A stretch of 51,336 nt of DNA from Spirogloea muscicola. Its lineage: Eukaryota; Streptophyta; Zygnematophyceae; Spirogloeales; Spirogloeaceae. The notes beneath the pieces are model-generated. The model was not told the DNA's origin. It saw only the letters and a list, made by a program, of their open reading frames with translations, and did no database searches. The translations under genes and the position numbers were made by a program. Of the stretch, positions 24,360 to 35,492 are shown piece by piece. The stretch covers positions 42,016-93,351 of the forward strand of contig WELB01000250.1 in assembly GCA_009602725.1 (NCBI GenBank), written 5' to 3'. Each line of letters opens with the position of its first letter. Position 1 is the first letter of the stretch.

Positions 24360-25423
24360 CCTTATATGTCATCGAGGAGAAAGAGCTCGCCCATTGAGGA
24401 TAGGGGCTGGAACAGCCAGCCCAAAAAGGAATGAGCAGAGTACAAGAAGCCCAAGAAGAAGGGGGCCAGGCGAAGCACTAAGGCGAAGCACTAAGAAAGA
24501 AGCACACAAGAAGAAACAAAGCAGCTACTAACTACTCAGTAACCCCTGCTAAGCAGTCGCAGGTCAGAGAGGCTAAGTTCCTGAAAGGACGTCCCCTGGC
24601 CAGAGCCAGAGGCAGCAGCGAGGGCTCGGCCGGCACGCAGGTGCAGCGCACGGGCCATTGACCTTTGCAGCGAGACGGCCAGGCGCATGCGATACACCTG
24701 GGCGAGCGACCCGGCTGCAGGAAAGTCCACCGGCTCCCCATGGAAGCGGCGAGCGACGGCGTGACGGGCACGCTGGTGGAGCAGTTCGAGCCACCGAGCA
24801 CCCAACGCCCCGTGTGTGTCGATAGCCAGCGGGAAGAACTCGTCGGCCGGCGGATGGTCAGCGTACTTCAGTTCTTTTGCCCGAGCGGCGCAGGCGACCG
24901 CGTACCCAGCCTTGGTGGCACACTGGGCTGGGTGGGAGCGGTCGAATGCGTCGGTAGTCACCACGTCCAGGAGGAGACGTGGCCCACTAGCTGGAGGGGT
25001 CGCCACCAGGTCGACACGACGGGCGTGGAGACCGTCGGCCCTGTCCTGGAGCGGCATGACGCCGGAGTGCTCCGCAGCCACGGAGAAGCCCGCCTCCACC
25101 AGGATGCCATGCATGGCGTCCCGGAGGCGGTCATGGGCCGCTGTCCGCTCGCCGCCTTGCGAGCAGCGCAGTACGTGCGCAGCCAGCTCCCCCTGCTCGG
25201 CCCCGCGCTCACCGCCCTCACATTGATGGACGCCCTGGAGGCATGGCGGCAGCAGGCCGAGGAGCCTGTGGACGGCGCTCCGGAAGACCTCGTCCGGGAG
25301 GGCGAGGGCGTCGTTGAGTGGGGTTGAGTGGGAGGGCCTGGAGCCACGCCGCTGCCCCCGGGGAAGAGGCCGAGTGGAGTCTCGCGCGCCCGCGCAGGTC
25401 GGCCTCGGGGAGCTGCATGTCAT
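24360..25423 (-). mobile_element. Best preserved LINE-like copy: post-RT region, possible endonuclease, 3' tail
   Basis: The minus-strand frame 25423-24536 (295 codons, ends at a stop at 24536) is the longest retroelement frame here. In order it shows: a decayed GAAAWLQALP block in another frame (about 25380-25330), the usual post-reverse-transcriptase segment of LINE ORFs; DEVFRSAVHRLLGL; a Cys/His cluster ending HVLRCSQGGERTAAHDRL, like the terminal zinc-knuckle of LINEs; then RRVDLVATPP, LLLDVVTTDA and KELKYADHP, spaced like a PD-(D/E)XK restriction-like nuclease. The frame shift near 25330 coincides with a small direct duplication (CACTCAACC/CACTCAACG). No reverse transcriptase domain is present, so the copy is 5' truncated. 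Its tail (24535-24360) carries the hairpin (GGGCTGG at 24404, CCAGCCC at 24416 as read on +) and GCTCGCCCATTGAGGA. Element class is my inference. Confidence 0.7.
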
Positions 25424-25439
25424 CCCCCCCTGTCTTTCT

Positions 25440-26045
25440 CTCTATCCTCAGTGGATAGAGAAGAAGGGCTCGCCCATTGAGAATATGGGCTGGAACAGCC
25501 AGCCCAAAAAAGAATGAACAGAGTACAAGAGAGAAGGCGCGCGGGGCGCATGAATTGAAAGGGAGGCCAATTCAAGCCAATACATTGTCAGGCAGAGTCG
25601 AGTGCAGACTAAACAATGCTACATAATACGGAGACCTAATCTAAGGTACCTAAGATGACATTAGTACCCACGGGTGAGCACAAACAAATCTGACAAGCTA
25701 ACTTGGGGAGCTGGAGCGCCGCCACGAAAGCCGAAGGCCTGACTTAGAGCGCGCCCTGCACGTTGATGAAGAGCCAATGCTTGCGAGCGCTGCAAACTAA
25801 GCGAGAGCCGCATTCTATAATATGCAACTAAGGCCTGCGGAATGCTGGAGTGGCCCAAGCTGCCCCCCCGACTTCGACGACGCGCATCAACCAGCCGGGC
25901 CAGATGCTGGATCAGGGAGGACCATTTCACGCCGTAGCCTCCATAGATATCCATGGCACACGGGTAAAGATGGTCCCCTCGAGGATGATCATGGTAGTGC
26001 CGCTCCTTCTTGCGCAAGAAGAGGGGGGGGGAAGCCAGGCGAAGC
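25440..26045 (-). mobile_element. Second inverted LINE-like copy, ORF end plus tail
   Basis: On the minus strand the frame ending at 25661 reads YHDHPRGDHLYPCAMDIYG, then RRRSRGGSLGHSSIPQALVA, RMRLSLSLQRSQALALH, and ends LSDLFVLTRGY. The tail (25660-25440) contains the inverted GGCCTCCCTTTCA block (25550-25575), the hairpin at about 25485-25507 and GCTCGCCCATTGAGAATA. It is a different subfamily from the copy at 24536-25423; the two tails are alike but the ORF ends have diverged. Confidence 0.75.
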
Positions 26046-26160
26046 CCTAAGGCGAAGCAGCAGAAATGACAAGCACACAAGAAAAAACAAAGCAGCTACT
26101 AACCACTCAGTAACCCCTGCTAAGCAGGCGCAGGTCGGAGAGGCTATGCTCCTGGAAGAT
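26046..26160 (-). mobile_element. Severely 5'-truncated LINE tail
   Basis: 26065-26160 matches 24490-24580 almost base for base (both include ACAAAGCAGCTACTAAC, CTCAGTAACCCCTGCTAAGC and GCAGGTC), then similarity stops abruptly near 26160. Only about 18 terminal codons and part of the 3' untranslated region inserted. It ends about 215 bases upstream of the next gene. Confidence 0.75.
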
Positions 26161-26374
26161 AGAACAGTCCGCCCGAACGGCGCCACCACCAGCCGGTCTC
26201 CCAACCTCCTAATGTCCACACTGTTACCTTCGCCACCTCAGCATGGGCACTTTGTTTCACGTAGCCCCACTGATTGCACTACAGTAGTCTTTGCCCGAAC
26301 GACGTCTTGGCTCCAGTTGGCCTAACCACCGTCTCATTTCAGTCGCAACGCGCGCGCCTTGCCTCCTGCCAGCC

Positions 26375-27305
26375 ATGGCGGCCGCCGCCGCGCTGCTGCC
26401 GCCGCCGCCGCCGCTCGCGCGCGNCGCGGGCCCGCGGCCGCTGCAGCCCTTCAGCCGCGACCGCCTGGCGCGCGCCCTGCCCGAGCCCAGCCTGCTGGAG
26501 AAGGCCCAGCGCGCCATGTCCGGTGCGCGCCTCCCAAAGCCCCCGCCACCACCACCTCCGCCGCCGCCGTCGCCTAAAGCCTGCGGCGCCCATTTCTAGG
26601 CACGGCGCCGCTTTGGCTGACTTTCCTCCGCCCCTCCGGACGTGCCCTCCTTCAGAGCGGTGCACGAGGCTGAGTGGGGAGCAGGCCTACCACTGCTACG
26701 AGGCGCTGTTCGAGTTTGGGCACCTCAAGGTGAGCCGCACGGCGCCTCAGCCGCCCACTGGCTCTGCCCCCACAGTGCAGCCTCCAGGACCGGAAGGAGC
26801 TCGCTAACCCACTTTGTCAGCGTGCTCCGCATTTACCTGGCCCACTGAGGCCGTCTTCGAGCCCTTTTCCCGACGCTGGCAGGAGTCATATGAGGCAGGT
26901 TGCCCGCTGGCAGCCGGCCGACGAGAGGGGAGCACCTGCCAGTCCCTGGAGCGCCTGACGAACGTGGTCAGGCAGAGCCCCAGTGTCAGCGCCCTCGTCG
27001 ACATCGTCCACGGAGTCGCGATGAATGCCAGCAAGCCCACTGGCACTCAGGCAGCGCCTCCGGCAGAAGCTGCGGGTCGTCGGTTGACGGTGAGAGCTCA
27101 GGAAGCCACCCGCAGGGGAATCTGAGTTACTGCTGCCCTCTCTGTGCACCCTCTGGCCACCTTTTGCTCTCTGAGAAACGAAAGAGGAGCCCATCCACAA
27201 GCAGCCTCGAAGCCAGCTGGTGCTGTGTGTAGAGTTGGAGTTTCTGCTGATGTCAAAGCAGTGCACCAACCATGCCCCCAGGCAGGTGGAGGCCTCTACG
27301 TGTAG
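26375..27305 (+). CDS. Unrecognised protein, possibly organelle-targeted
   Basis: I do not recognise a family. Exons 26375-26522, 26656-26729, 26850-27089 and 27282-27305 join in consistent phase to give 161 aa ending GGGLYV. If the third exon is not spliced at 27089 (AACG|GTGAGA-like donor), the frame runs to a stop at 27125 and gives 165 aa. The first 40 residues are Ala/Pro/Arg-rich with few acids, like a transit peptide. The body (LSGEQAYHCYEALFEFGHL, then FSRRWQESYEAG and SVSALVDIVHGVAMNA) has the look of a small helical folded domain. A single N at 26424 hides one residue. The acceptor before 26850 (CCCACTGAG) has a weak pyrimidine tract; that junction is the least certain. The start lies in a GC-rich island with LINE tails ending 215 bases upstream. 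Confidence 0.6.
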
Positions 27306-28420
27306 TTGACAAGCTCTTCACAGTGAGTTTGGCCTCAGCACATCACATGTGGCCAGTCAGCTTGATGCACACCAGCTGACAGCCGGACTGTGAATGGCAG
27401 CGAGAGAAACCGGAGTTGGAGGAGCGTCGTGAGCAATCCCTGCAAGACTCGCCTTTCACGCGTCTCCTTCGGCGAAGAAGCACCCTGCCCTCGTGGTTCA
27501 CAAGCCGCCCCGAGTGTGAAGATGACTGAGAGCAGAGAGCTTGAGGAGCAACTGTATATACGTGATCTCTGTGTACACAATGTATCAAAGTGTAGATTTG
27601 TATATAGACCCCAGTGCTTGCGGTATGTGCTGCTTGCCAATTCAGTAGGTAACACAAAATAACACCTCCACTTCCGCTTGCAGAGATTGTGCCTTGCAAA
27701 CCACAGAATAGATCACAGTCCAAGCTTTCAAGCGAAGGACTGTTGGAGATTAGGCTGATCATTGCTCAACTTAGTCATTCTGTCTTTGAGACCAATGTAC
27801 CCCCCAGCACCCTTTGCAGCCATGGGTTTGTGGTTTATTTCTGAGTGATAATAACTTGTGTTTGCCTGCCACGTATTCATTGAAAGGGGTGTATGTGACT
27901 TAAAGTACCACGTACTCAAAGTACTCAATACCAGGAACAACCATGTCAGCAACACATTAGTGAAAGACCAATTGCTGGCTTCACATTCAAGAGGACATTC
28001 ATAGTGCTTTGGCCACAGCAAGCAACTGAGCTGCTTGTGGGCCCTTGAAGCTAAACTCATGTCCAGAAGGAGGCCTGTAAAGTCTGCACTAGCAGTGTTT
28101 GAGTCACTAGCGGGGCACTTGTCAGCTACAAATATGCACACACAGCATGAGTCACATCGCCATAAGGTTCAGCTGTTGAGCATGACGACGATGATTTACT
28201 AGCTAGCATCTGAGGTTCAAAACATGCGCTGTGCCCAACAAGTGTCACAGTTGCTCATGGTACTGAGCTTCCAGGAGCTGTGATCAAGGGTAGCAAAGTG
28301 GCAATAAGTGAGCGAGGGGATGGTCCACTTTCTGGCCGCTGCTGGGCAACAAAGAGAGGCCAGCCCAATGATCTGGCAGCAGCCGTCAATTCTGACCAGG
28401 CAAGGGGAGACAGCAGCTGG
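27306..28420. other. Convergent intergenic region; no gene seen
   Basis: Between the 3' ends of the 26375 gene (+) and the CASTOR/POLLUX gene (-). Open frames on both strands lack splice support or family features. Likely two long 3' untranslated regions. No retroelement tails are seen here. Confidence 0.4.
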
Positions 28421-31400
28421 TCAGTGGTCTGCAATGACGATGAAGGAGTCGGTCATGGTCCAACGGAGAGGAGCAGTCTTGTTGGGAGGATTGAGGACTG
28501 GTGGTGCCTCCACGCCCCGTTGATAGCCAATCAAGACCTCGCTGCGTTGTCGGGCACGGCACATCACTTCCCAGAAGCTCAACTCATCCCCATCGTGTAC
28601 ATAGAGCTTTGCGGGTCTAATGTACACCTCGCTCCCCTGGCACAAGCAAAAGAGTAGCTCAAGCTGGTGAGATCTTGGCACCTCGCAATGAATGGTTGGT
28701 GCACAGCACAAGGACAAATGACAACATTTCTGCGAGAGTCAAGCCTACCCGTTCTGCAAATAGCTCTTGCAAGACGAGGTTGATCTGCTTGTCTTCCGCC
28801 ACCATGGCTAAAGCCATACTAACCAGCTCGTTGCTCAGCACATAGTCGCTGATTCTGCAGTGTCAAGAGGAAGTGAGCACGTTGCAGAAGGAGGAACAAG
28901 TGAAGGGAGGTCCACAACGAATCAAGCTTGTTGCTGTAAGGTTTTGACAGAACAGACCTGGATACTGAGACGAGGTTGCGAGTACGTGAATCAAGTATCT
29001 CTGAGAGCACAATGGAGCGCGTGGAAGCTGCTTGCATTTCCCGCATCCATGAGCCGCTCGGGCTCCTAATTGGTTGTTCCTCAGCCTGCCGTAATCGACC
29101 TAGGGATGCTCGTCTTTGGAGCTGGTGCCGAGCTGCCAGCGCTGGCATACGCTTTGCCTGCTCCCGAAATGCCACGCACCTCGTCAGCTCTGTCAGTGGT
29201 GTTGTATGCTCGATCGTGGTCAAAGTAGAGGGCATTGATTGGCATAAGCACCTGGATGTCGCGAATCAGAAGGAGTGTGGCGAGCGATCGAGAATCTGCA
29301 TTGACCACGCTGTCCTCTAGGCCCTCGTCTGCCAAGATGAGTATCTGAGGAATGCAAGAAGCTTTCACAGCTTCAGGAGGGCACAATTACAATACGCAAT
29401 CATCAACAGTTGGAAATGTATTGGAATCATCTAGTACAAAGAGGACCGTATTTTCACTGCTACATTTGCAATGACCTTGGCAGGCCACTTACAGAGTCAA
29501 ACTCCTCCAGCGGCAGAGCTTCGAGATGCCTGCGCACTACAGCATTGCCGCGGCGATGCACCAGCTTGACATTCTTGAGCTCTTTGGTGTTCAAGCCGCC
29601 CTCTCTCAAGCGATCGTCTCTCTCCGTTTCTGGCACTTCACTGAACATCCACAGCTCTGAACCCTCCGCCAGGAATGCCTCCAGCACCTGCTCAAGTGCA
29701 CCATGATGCCTTGCAGCGACAGCTGAGTCAAGGTCGCAATTGACGACCATTGCTGCTGCTCACGCCGAACAGGACGACGCAAACGACGAGCAGCAAGTTG
29801 AGTGCGACTCTTACCTGAACCATATCGTCAATGTCACGACGCCATCCACAGAATAAGAACTTCTCAGGGGTGCGGGGTGGAAGTGTCGAGTCGGGCAGTG
29901 GTCCTGGATCCGCCTGTGCAAGTCACAAAGGCGGGTCCTTCTGGTCACATGCAGGTTGATCTGAGCAATAATTGGCTCCCAGCCAAAAACCTCTTTTTAG
30001 TGACTCAATGCTCGTGACCCACTTACTGAGGCGGGATTGGTCGTAGGAGCATAGGTGTCATCGTCCTCTGCCAGAACAAGGACTTGATCCCCAGGCTGTA
30101 GCACATATGAGTCTGGCGGATTGAGCAGCAGCGGTGAGCTGCCTTTTCGTTCGTCACTGCCTGGCTTATGTTGCTTCTTCAGAACCCCCAACGGCACAGC
30201 ATCTGGAAAAGACAAAAGGACGTCTTGGAAGCCCACGCCAATGAGCTGTGGCCACTCCTTGATGTAGAACTCCGCATGCTCGAAACCAAGGAGGTCCTCC
30301 CAGATCTGAGCACGAAAAGCAACCATTAGACGACCTGAGTGCCACAACCCAAAGCCTTATAGATATCCCTCAAACAGTGGTGCAGTCAGATGAGGAAACG
30401 CACCTGCGCTAGTCCTGGTTGTCGAGCACACTGGATCATAAGACGCCCAATCACATCATGGGAGACCACTGTCTCGACCAATTCACCTCCCACAAGCTTG
30501 ACCAGCTGCTCATTGTCCAGATCACTGATCTCCACAACAATGTGGCCTCGCAGCCCCTCACGGACGCCCGTCAAAGAGAGGACTACCCGCATGGCTCGTG
30601 CGTCACTCTGTGATAGAAGTTTGGAAGCATGTTAGCAAGTAAGACACAAACCACAGACATGCAAACAAGAAAAAGGCATGCCATAGGCAAAGACCTGATC
30701 GGCATTTTCCGCTTCAGCTAGGACAATGATGGCACGAGCTGTGGCCACTGATACCTGGACAAGAACACATCTTATGTAAGGAAGCTGGTAAATGAGCAGC
30801 ACCTCAAGGAGTCTCAACAACATGGCAACGTAAAGTCAAGCAGCAGTGAAACAGGTGTTTGACAGCGAGTTGAGCTGTTGCGCGGGTACTATCAAGGCAC
30901 AGCAGGAGAGAGGTCGTTGAAGCTTGCCCGCTTGAGGTCAACCATGATCAAGGGCGAGCCTGAGCGGCAGATGACAGTGGTGCCTCGGAAGTCAAATTCC
31001 AATGTGTTGATATCATTCTCCATGCCCTCCTTGTCTCGCTCCGCCAGCACCACAACAACACCGCCGCCCATGCTCTCATTGGCAATTGCCAGCTGCTTCA
31101 AGAGGGATCCCTGCCGTTCCATGGGAACGCCCTCAGGCTTGTCTTACTAGTGCAGTTTTCCGCTGGCAAGGAGAAGCACATTTGGAGGAGCTACCAACAG
31201 CTTGACTCTTGATTCTGTTTGCCTGCATCTGCACACTGGGTCAGATCCACTTGTACAGGAAAGACTGCTGAGTGAGACTACTCACAAGCTTATCACTCAA
31301 GCCAAGGATGAGGGTATGGTTGCTCTCCACCACCTCACTTCGACCTTTGCGCAGCGAATCCACTTTCTCCGAAATTGCATCCGACACGAGGCCCAGCATC

Positions 31401-32739
31401 AAGGCAAAGACCAGCATGCCACCAAAGCTGATGAAAACAGCAACTATCCGAGCTCCAAGTCCAGTGGTGTCGGCATGATTGCCAGCATCGGCAACAAATG
31501 TCCACGCCCTCCACGTGGCCTCGCCAATGTGGAGGGGCTCGTCCACCTGACCTCCCTCCTCTACGCCCCATAAAGCCAGGCCGCCGATGCCGATCAGCAC
31601 CAGTGTCGCCAGAAGCAGCGCCAGAGGCTTGACAAATGTGTAAGTCGAAAAGATGAAGTCCAGGCGGTACGCCAAGCGCTTGCTCAGCGGTGCCGTTTCC
31701 TCCTTGTCTTCTCCTTTATCATCCTCTCTGGGTTCCGAGCCACTAGCGATGAGCGAGGTCAGGCGAGGGAGGTAGTCCACGTTCTCTATCAGCAAGAGAG
31801 GCAGCACAAGCGCCAGCACTGCCACCAGCACAGCCAATCTGCGCAGCATCGTGCCGTGCGCCGCCTGCTCTAGCCCTGCCGCATCTGTTCCAGCCTCTTC
31901 CGCCAGAACGAGAACCGACTTGACCCTGGCCAGGACCGCGTCCAGTGAGCTGCTCTTGCTGGGCTCCTGTGTGCTGCATTGCCGGCTGAGTTCCGCTTGC
32001 AGCTCGGTAGCGATCGTCTGCAAGCCACCTCTGATGGTGTGAATCCGAGAAGGCTCCAGCGCTTGCGAGTCGATGGCCTGCAACAGAGGCAGAGGCAGAG
32101 TTAGTGGCAACTTCTCGATCGTGCAAAGCTCCAAAACCCTGGAGCCGGGCTGCATGCAGACGAATTTGGTGCAGACTTCTCAGGCTCTTGAAGACCTGCT
32201 GAAGTGGCAGGACAGTAGTGCAGCCTGCCCTGCAGCAGGAAGCAGCTAGAGCAGCGGAGACCGGAGCTTACGACCGGTGTTGATGGAGGCTGCATGCAGT
32301 ACGCAGCCAGGTATAGCGCCACGCCTGCCACCTGCTAGCATCGCAGCAATCAGGAGCTGGGCCTGCGGGGAAGGCAGGCCTTGCGAGAGTGTCGCGCGCT
32401 GGCCACGAAGGGGCGACTCAGTGCCGCGCCGCCCCCCAGCCGTCAGGCCTTGGGGACAGCAGGCTAAGGGGGCTCATGGCCAAACCCCGCGACCCCTGAG
32501 ACCGGGCCCAGGCTGGCGACTCCGGCAGCGGACGGCGCCACTGAGCTAGCGATGCTCTTTGACGGCACTTGACGGTGCGAGTGGGGGGGGTTTACCGCGA
32601 CGGCCAGCAGGCTGGAGGGCAGGGCCAAGGGGGTCTTGCTCCGCAGCCAGGGCGCGGAGCGAGGCAGCCACGATATGGCGGCGGAGGCGGGCGCCGCGGA
32701 GGCGGCCGCCGGGCGCGCGCGCGCGGGCGGCGCAGCCGG
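28421..32739 (-). CDS. CASTOR/POLLUX: CASTOR/POLLUX-type cation channel, 5' end lost in assembly gap
   Basis: Twelve exons; eleven are firm: 32077-31286, 31110-30928, 30754-30695, 30607-30404, 30305-30027, 29913-29815, 29687-29493, 29344-29252, 29157-28958, 28854-28749, 28636-28421, coding 808 aa. A first exon ending at 32596 runs upstream into the gap and reads like a transit or signal region (SAAISWLPRSAPWLRS). Hydrophobic segments include LAVLVAVLALVLPLLL and FVKPLALLLATLVLIGI. The pore loop carries the filter ADAGNH (31475-31492). It is followed by FGGMLVFALMLGLVSDAISE and a RCK/TrkA-N-like regulatory module (HTLILG, then IIVLAEAENADQSDARA). The C-terminal CASTOR/POLLUX domains (WEDLLGFEHAEFYIK, LPLEEFDS, DYVLSNELVSMALAMVAED) follow. 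Plant homologues sit in the nuclear envelope, release or counterbalance calcium, and act in symbiotic calcium spiking; the role in an alga is unknown. The 30927 intron has a GC donor. Confidence 0.94.
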
Positions 32740-33507
32740 NNNNNNNNNNNNNNNNNNNNNNNNNNNNNNNNNNNNNNNNNNNNNNNNNNNNNNNNNNNNN
32801 NNNNNNNNNNNNNNNNNNNNNNNNNNNNNNNNNNNNNNNNNNNNNNNNNNNNNNNNNNNNNNNNNNNNNNNNNNNNNNNNNNNNNNNNNNNNNNNNNNNN
32901 NNNNNNNNNNNNNNNNNNNNNNNNNNNNNNNNNNNNNNNNNNNNNNNNNNNNNNNNNNNNNNNNNNNNNNNNNNNNNNNNNNNNNNNNNNNNNNNNNNNN
33001 NNNNNNNNNNNNNNNNNNNNNNNNNNNNNNNNNNNNNNNNNNNNNNNNNNNNNNNNNNNNNNNNNNNNNNNNNNNNNNNNNNNNNNNNNNNNNNNNNNNN
33101 NNNNNNNNNNNNNNNNNNNNNNNNNNNNNNNNNNNNNNNNNNNNNNNNNNNNNNNNNNNNNNNNNNNNNNNNNNNNNNNNNNNNNNNNNNNNNNNNNNNN
33201 NNNNNNNNNNNNNNNNNNNNNNNNNNNNNNNNNNNNNNNNNNNNNNNNNNNNNNNNNNNNNNNNNNNNNNNNNNNNNNNNNNNNNNNNNNNNNNNNNNNN
33301 NNNNNNNNNNNNNNNNNNNNNNNNNNNNNNNNNNNNNNNNNNNNNNNNNNNNNNNNNNNNNNNNNNNNNNNNNNNNNNNNNNNNNNNNNNNNNNNNNNNN
33401 NNNNNNNNNNNNNNNNNNNNNNNNNNNNNNNNNNNNNNNNNNNNNNNNNNNNNNNNNNNNNNNNNNNNNNNNNNNNNNNNNNNNNNNNNNNNNNNNNNNN
33501 NNNNNNN
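32740..33507. other. Assembly gap (768 N)
   Basis: A run of N. It hides the 5' end of the CASTOR/POLLUX gene (-), the 5' end of the UPF0426-like gene (+) and whatever promoter lies between them. Both flanks are extremely GC-rich, which probably caused the gap. Confidence 0.99.
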
Positions 33508-34043
33508 GCCCTCCGGCGCCGCGCTGGCGGCGCCGCATCGGCCAGGCCGGCGTCGCGCGCCGTTGCCGGGCGGAGGAGGAGGAGCGCTTCCGTCGCCGCG
33601 CCGCGCGCGATGTTCCGGCTGGACGAGGACCCTCTCCTCAAGGAGGTCCTACAGGTCAGGCCGCTGGCCCTGTGCTCCGGCCTCCACAATAACTTACGAT
33701 ATCAGCAGAATGGACTGATCTCGCAACCCCTTAGTCAGACGCAAATTGGTAGAAGCCATTGTCGACGTCTCCATGGTCTTGACGAGACAGCGTATTGAGT
33801 GTTGCGCCCTGTATTGAGCTGTTAATGTGATTGTGCACTTGTTATTGCTGACACTTGGTTCGCCGGCAGGAGCCCATTGCCTTCTTCGGCGGCCTCTTTG
33901 CTGGCCTCCTCCGCTTGGATTTGACCGAGGAGCCGCTGCGCAATTGGCTAGCCCGGACGTCGGAGGCCGCCGGTGTTTCAACGCTTGAGATTGAGGCCAG
34001 CCAGAGCAATGAAGACGGGCCTGTTGACATCACGATTGAGTGA
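33508..34043 (+). CDS. UPF0426-like plastid protein, start possibly in gap
   Basis: Two exons are visible: the frame from the gap to 33654 and 33869-34043, joined in phase 0. The conserved part runs MFRLDEDPLLKEVLQ, then EPIAFFGGLFAGLLRLDL and PLRNWLARTSEAAG, which I recognise from memory as UPF0426 (an uncharacterised, chloroplast-predicted plant family). Upstream of MFRL the frame is Arg/Ala/Ser-rich with no acids, as in a transit peptide, so translation probably starts inside the gap rather than at the ATG at 33610 (which would give only 72 aa). The acidic tail ends VDITIE. Function is unknown. It is divergent from the CASTOR/POLLUX gene; the two may share a promoter in the gap. Confidence 0.65.
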
Positions 34044-35492
34044 TGCACTCCTCTGAGCCTTGAATGCTAGCAGAAACCTACTCTGGAACTGAATGACATG
34101 CCAGGCTTGCTTAACGCCTACTTTGACTACTGCATCAAGAAGCTCCAGAAGATGTGGATCATGCACTCATTGTTGACGTACCAAGACATCATGAGCTCAC
34201 TTCAACAGCTTGGAGCTCCTACGTGCTTGTGCACATGTACTTATGCATTGTGAAAGTTGCCTCTGAAAGTGATATTTTGCTAACTTTCTTTGCCACACGG
34301 TCTTGAGATGCTGCCTGGAGCATGAAGGCGTGCTGATATTCCTGACTGAAGGCACTATAAGTGGTGCTGGACTGGGGCACTGGCTTGTGATGTTTCGCTT
34401 TTGTGATAGTGCTCAGACTTGCAAAGTTGCCGCACATTTCTCAAGGAAATGGATTGATGTGCAGTCCTATACGCTCACATTGACTAGTGAATCGTTGGCA
34501 GAGTCCTGGCCACCCTCCTTCCAATACGAGTCACACCATGAGTTGAGGCCACTATTGATGCTTACCTGTTTATAGAAATACATACCACTAACAGCCCTAG
34601 GGCTCTTCAAGCACATCCCATCATGTGCAGCAACTTTTAGTGGCAGTATGCATCTCTGTAATAACGGCAGGTCTCTTGCCTACTAAATTACCAGGCCCGA
34701 AACTACCAAGCACTTCTATTGTACTGCAGTTTTGTCAACAATCTTTGCATGTAGCGTATCCATTCTGAATATAGTAGCACCTTGTGCCTGCTTAGTAGCA
34801 ATGTGACCTTGATGGTAGGGATGGAGCGTGGCCAGTTTATGTATGCAACTACAACGTCATCTATTCTTTGACTGCAGTCACAATGTCAAATAACTAGTGC
34901 GCAAAATCCACTGCTGATAGCTCACATCCAGACTCAAGGACCACATTATCAGCCAACAAGCAATGGATATGTGATGCAGACCACACAGCTTATCGTTGTT
35001 TTCCTGGTCGAGAAGGCCCTGAGAAGCTCAGAAGAAGATGTGCACCTGGTGTACTTACAACCAGCAGTTGACTCCACGCAACAAGTGTCATATGCATGCC
35101 AAACGCGCTTCTGAAACTCATCGGACTCAGAGAAGCACTCAGCTTATGAACTCTGCTGCCCTTGACCTACTGAAGTTGTCAAACTAGCCTGCTCAAGGCG
35201 TGAGCCGCAGTGCGGTGGTTCGGCAATTTCTGCCTATCCTCAAAGTCACCAAATACAGGGGCCGCAATACCACTTATTACAGGGCACTCGGCCTCTAAAG
35301 TCAAGAGAACCGACTACAATATAGAGGCTCACAGAAGCGGAGATGAAACCACAGACGAAGACAGAGGGGCAACGGGATGATAACAATTCCTGCCTAATCT
35401 CCCAACTCGTCAACAATGCGAAGGCCAGGTTGAAAGCTGGCCCTAAAGGGCATCCTCATTGGAGCTTGAGCATGTATGCACTGGTAGGTCCT
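34044..35492. other. Convergent intergenic region; no gene seen
   Basis: Follows the UPF0426-like stop (+) and the eL39 stop (-). AT-richer than surrounding exons, with no coding frame I can support, no hairpin repeats and no RNA gene signature noticed. Confidence 0.4.

Noticed and set aside
18840-26160. CRISPR array or bacterial insertion sequence as explanation of the repeats
   Set aside because: Repeats are irregularly spaced, diverged, in both orientations and linked to a LINE-like ORF; no short identical repeat-spacer pattern is present.
32546-33798. Very long open frames (330-409 codons) on both strands across the gap
   Set aside because: They are open only because the N run contains no stops; just the flanking ends are real sequence.
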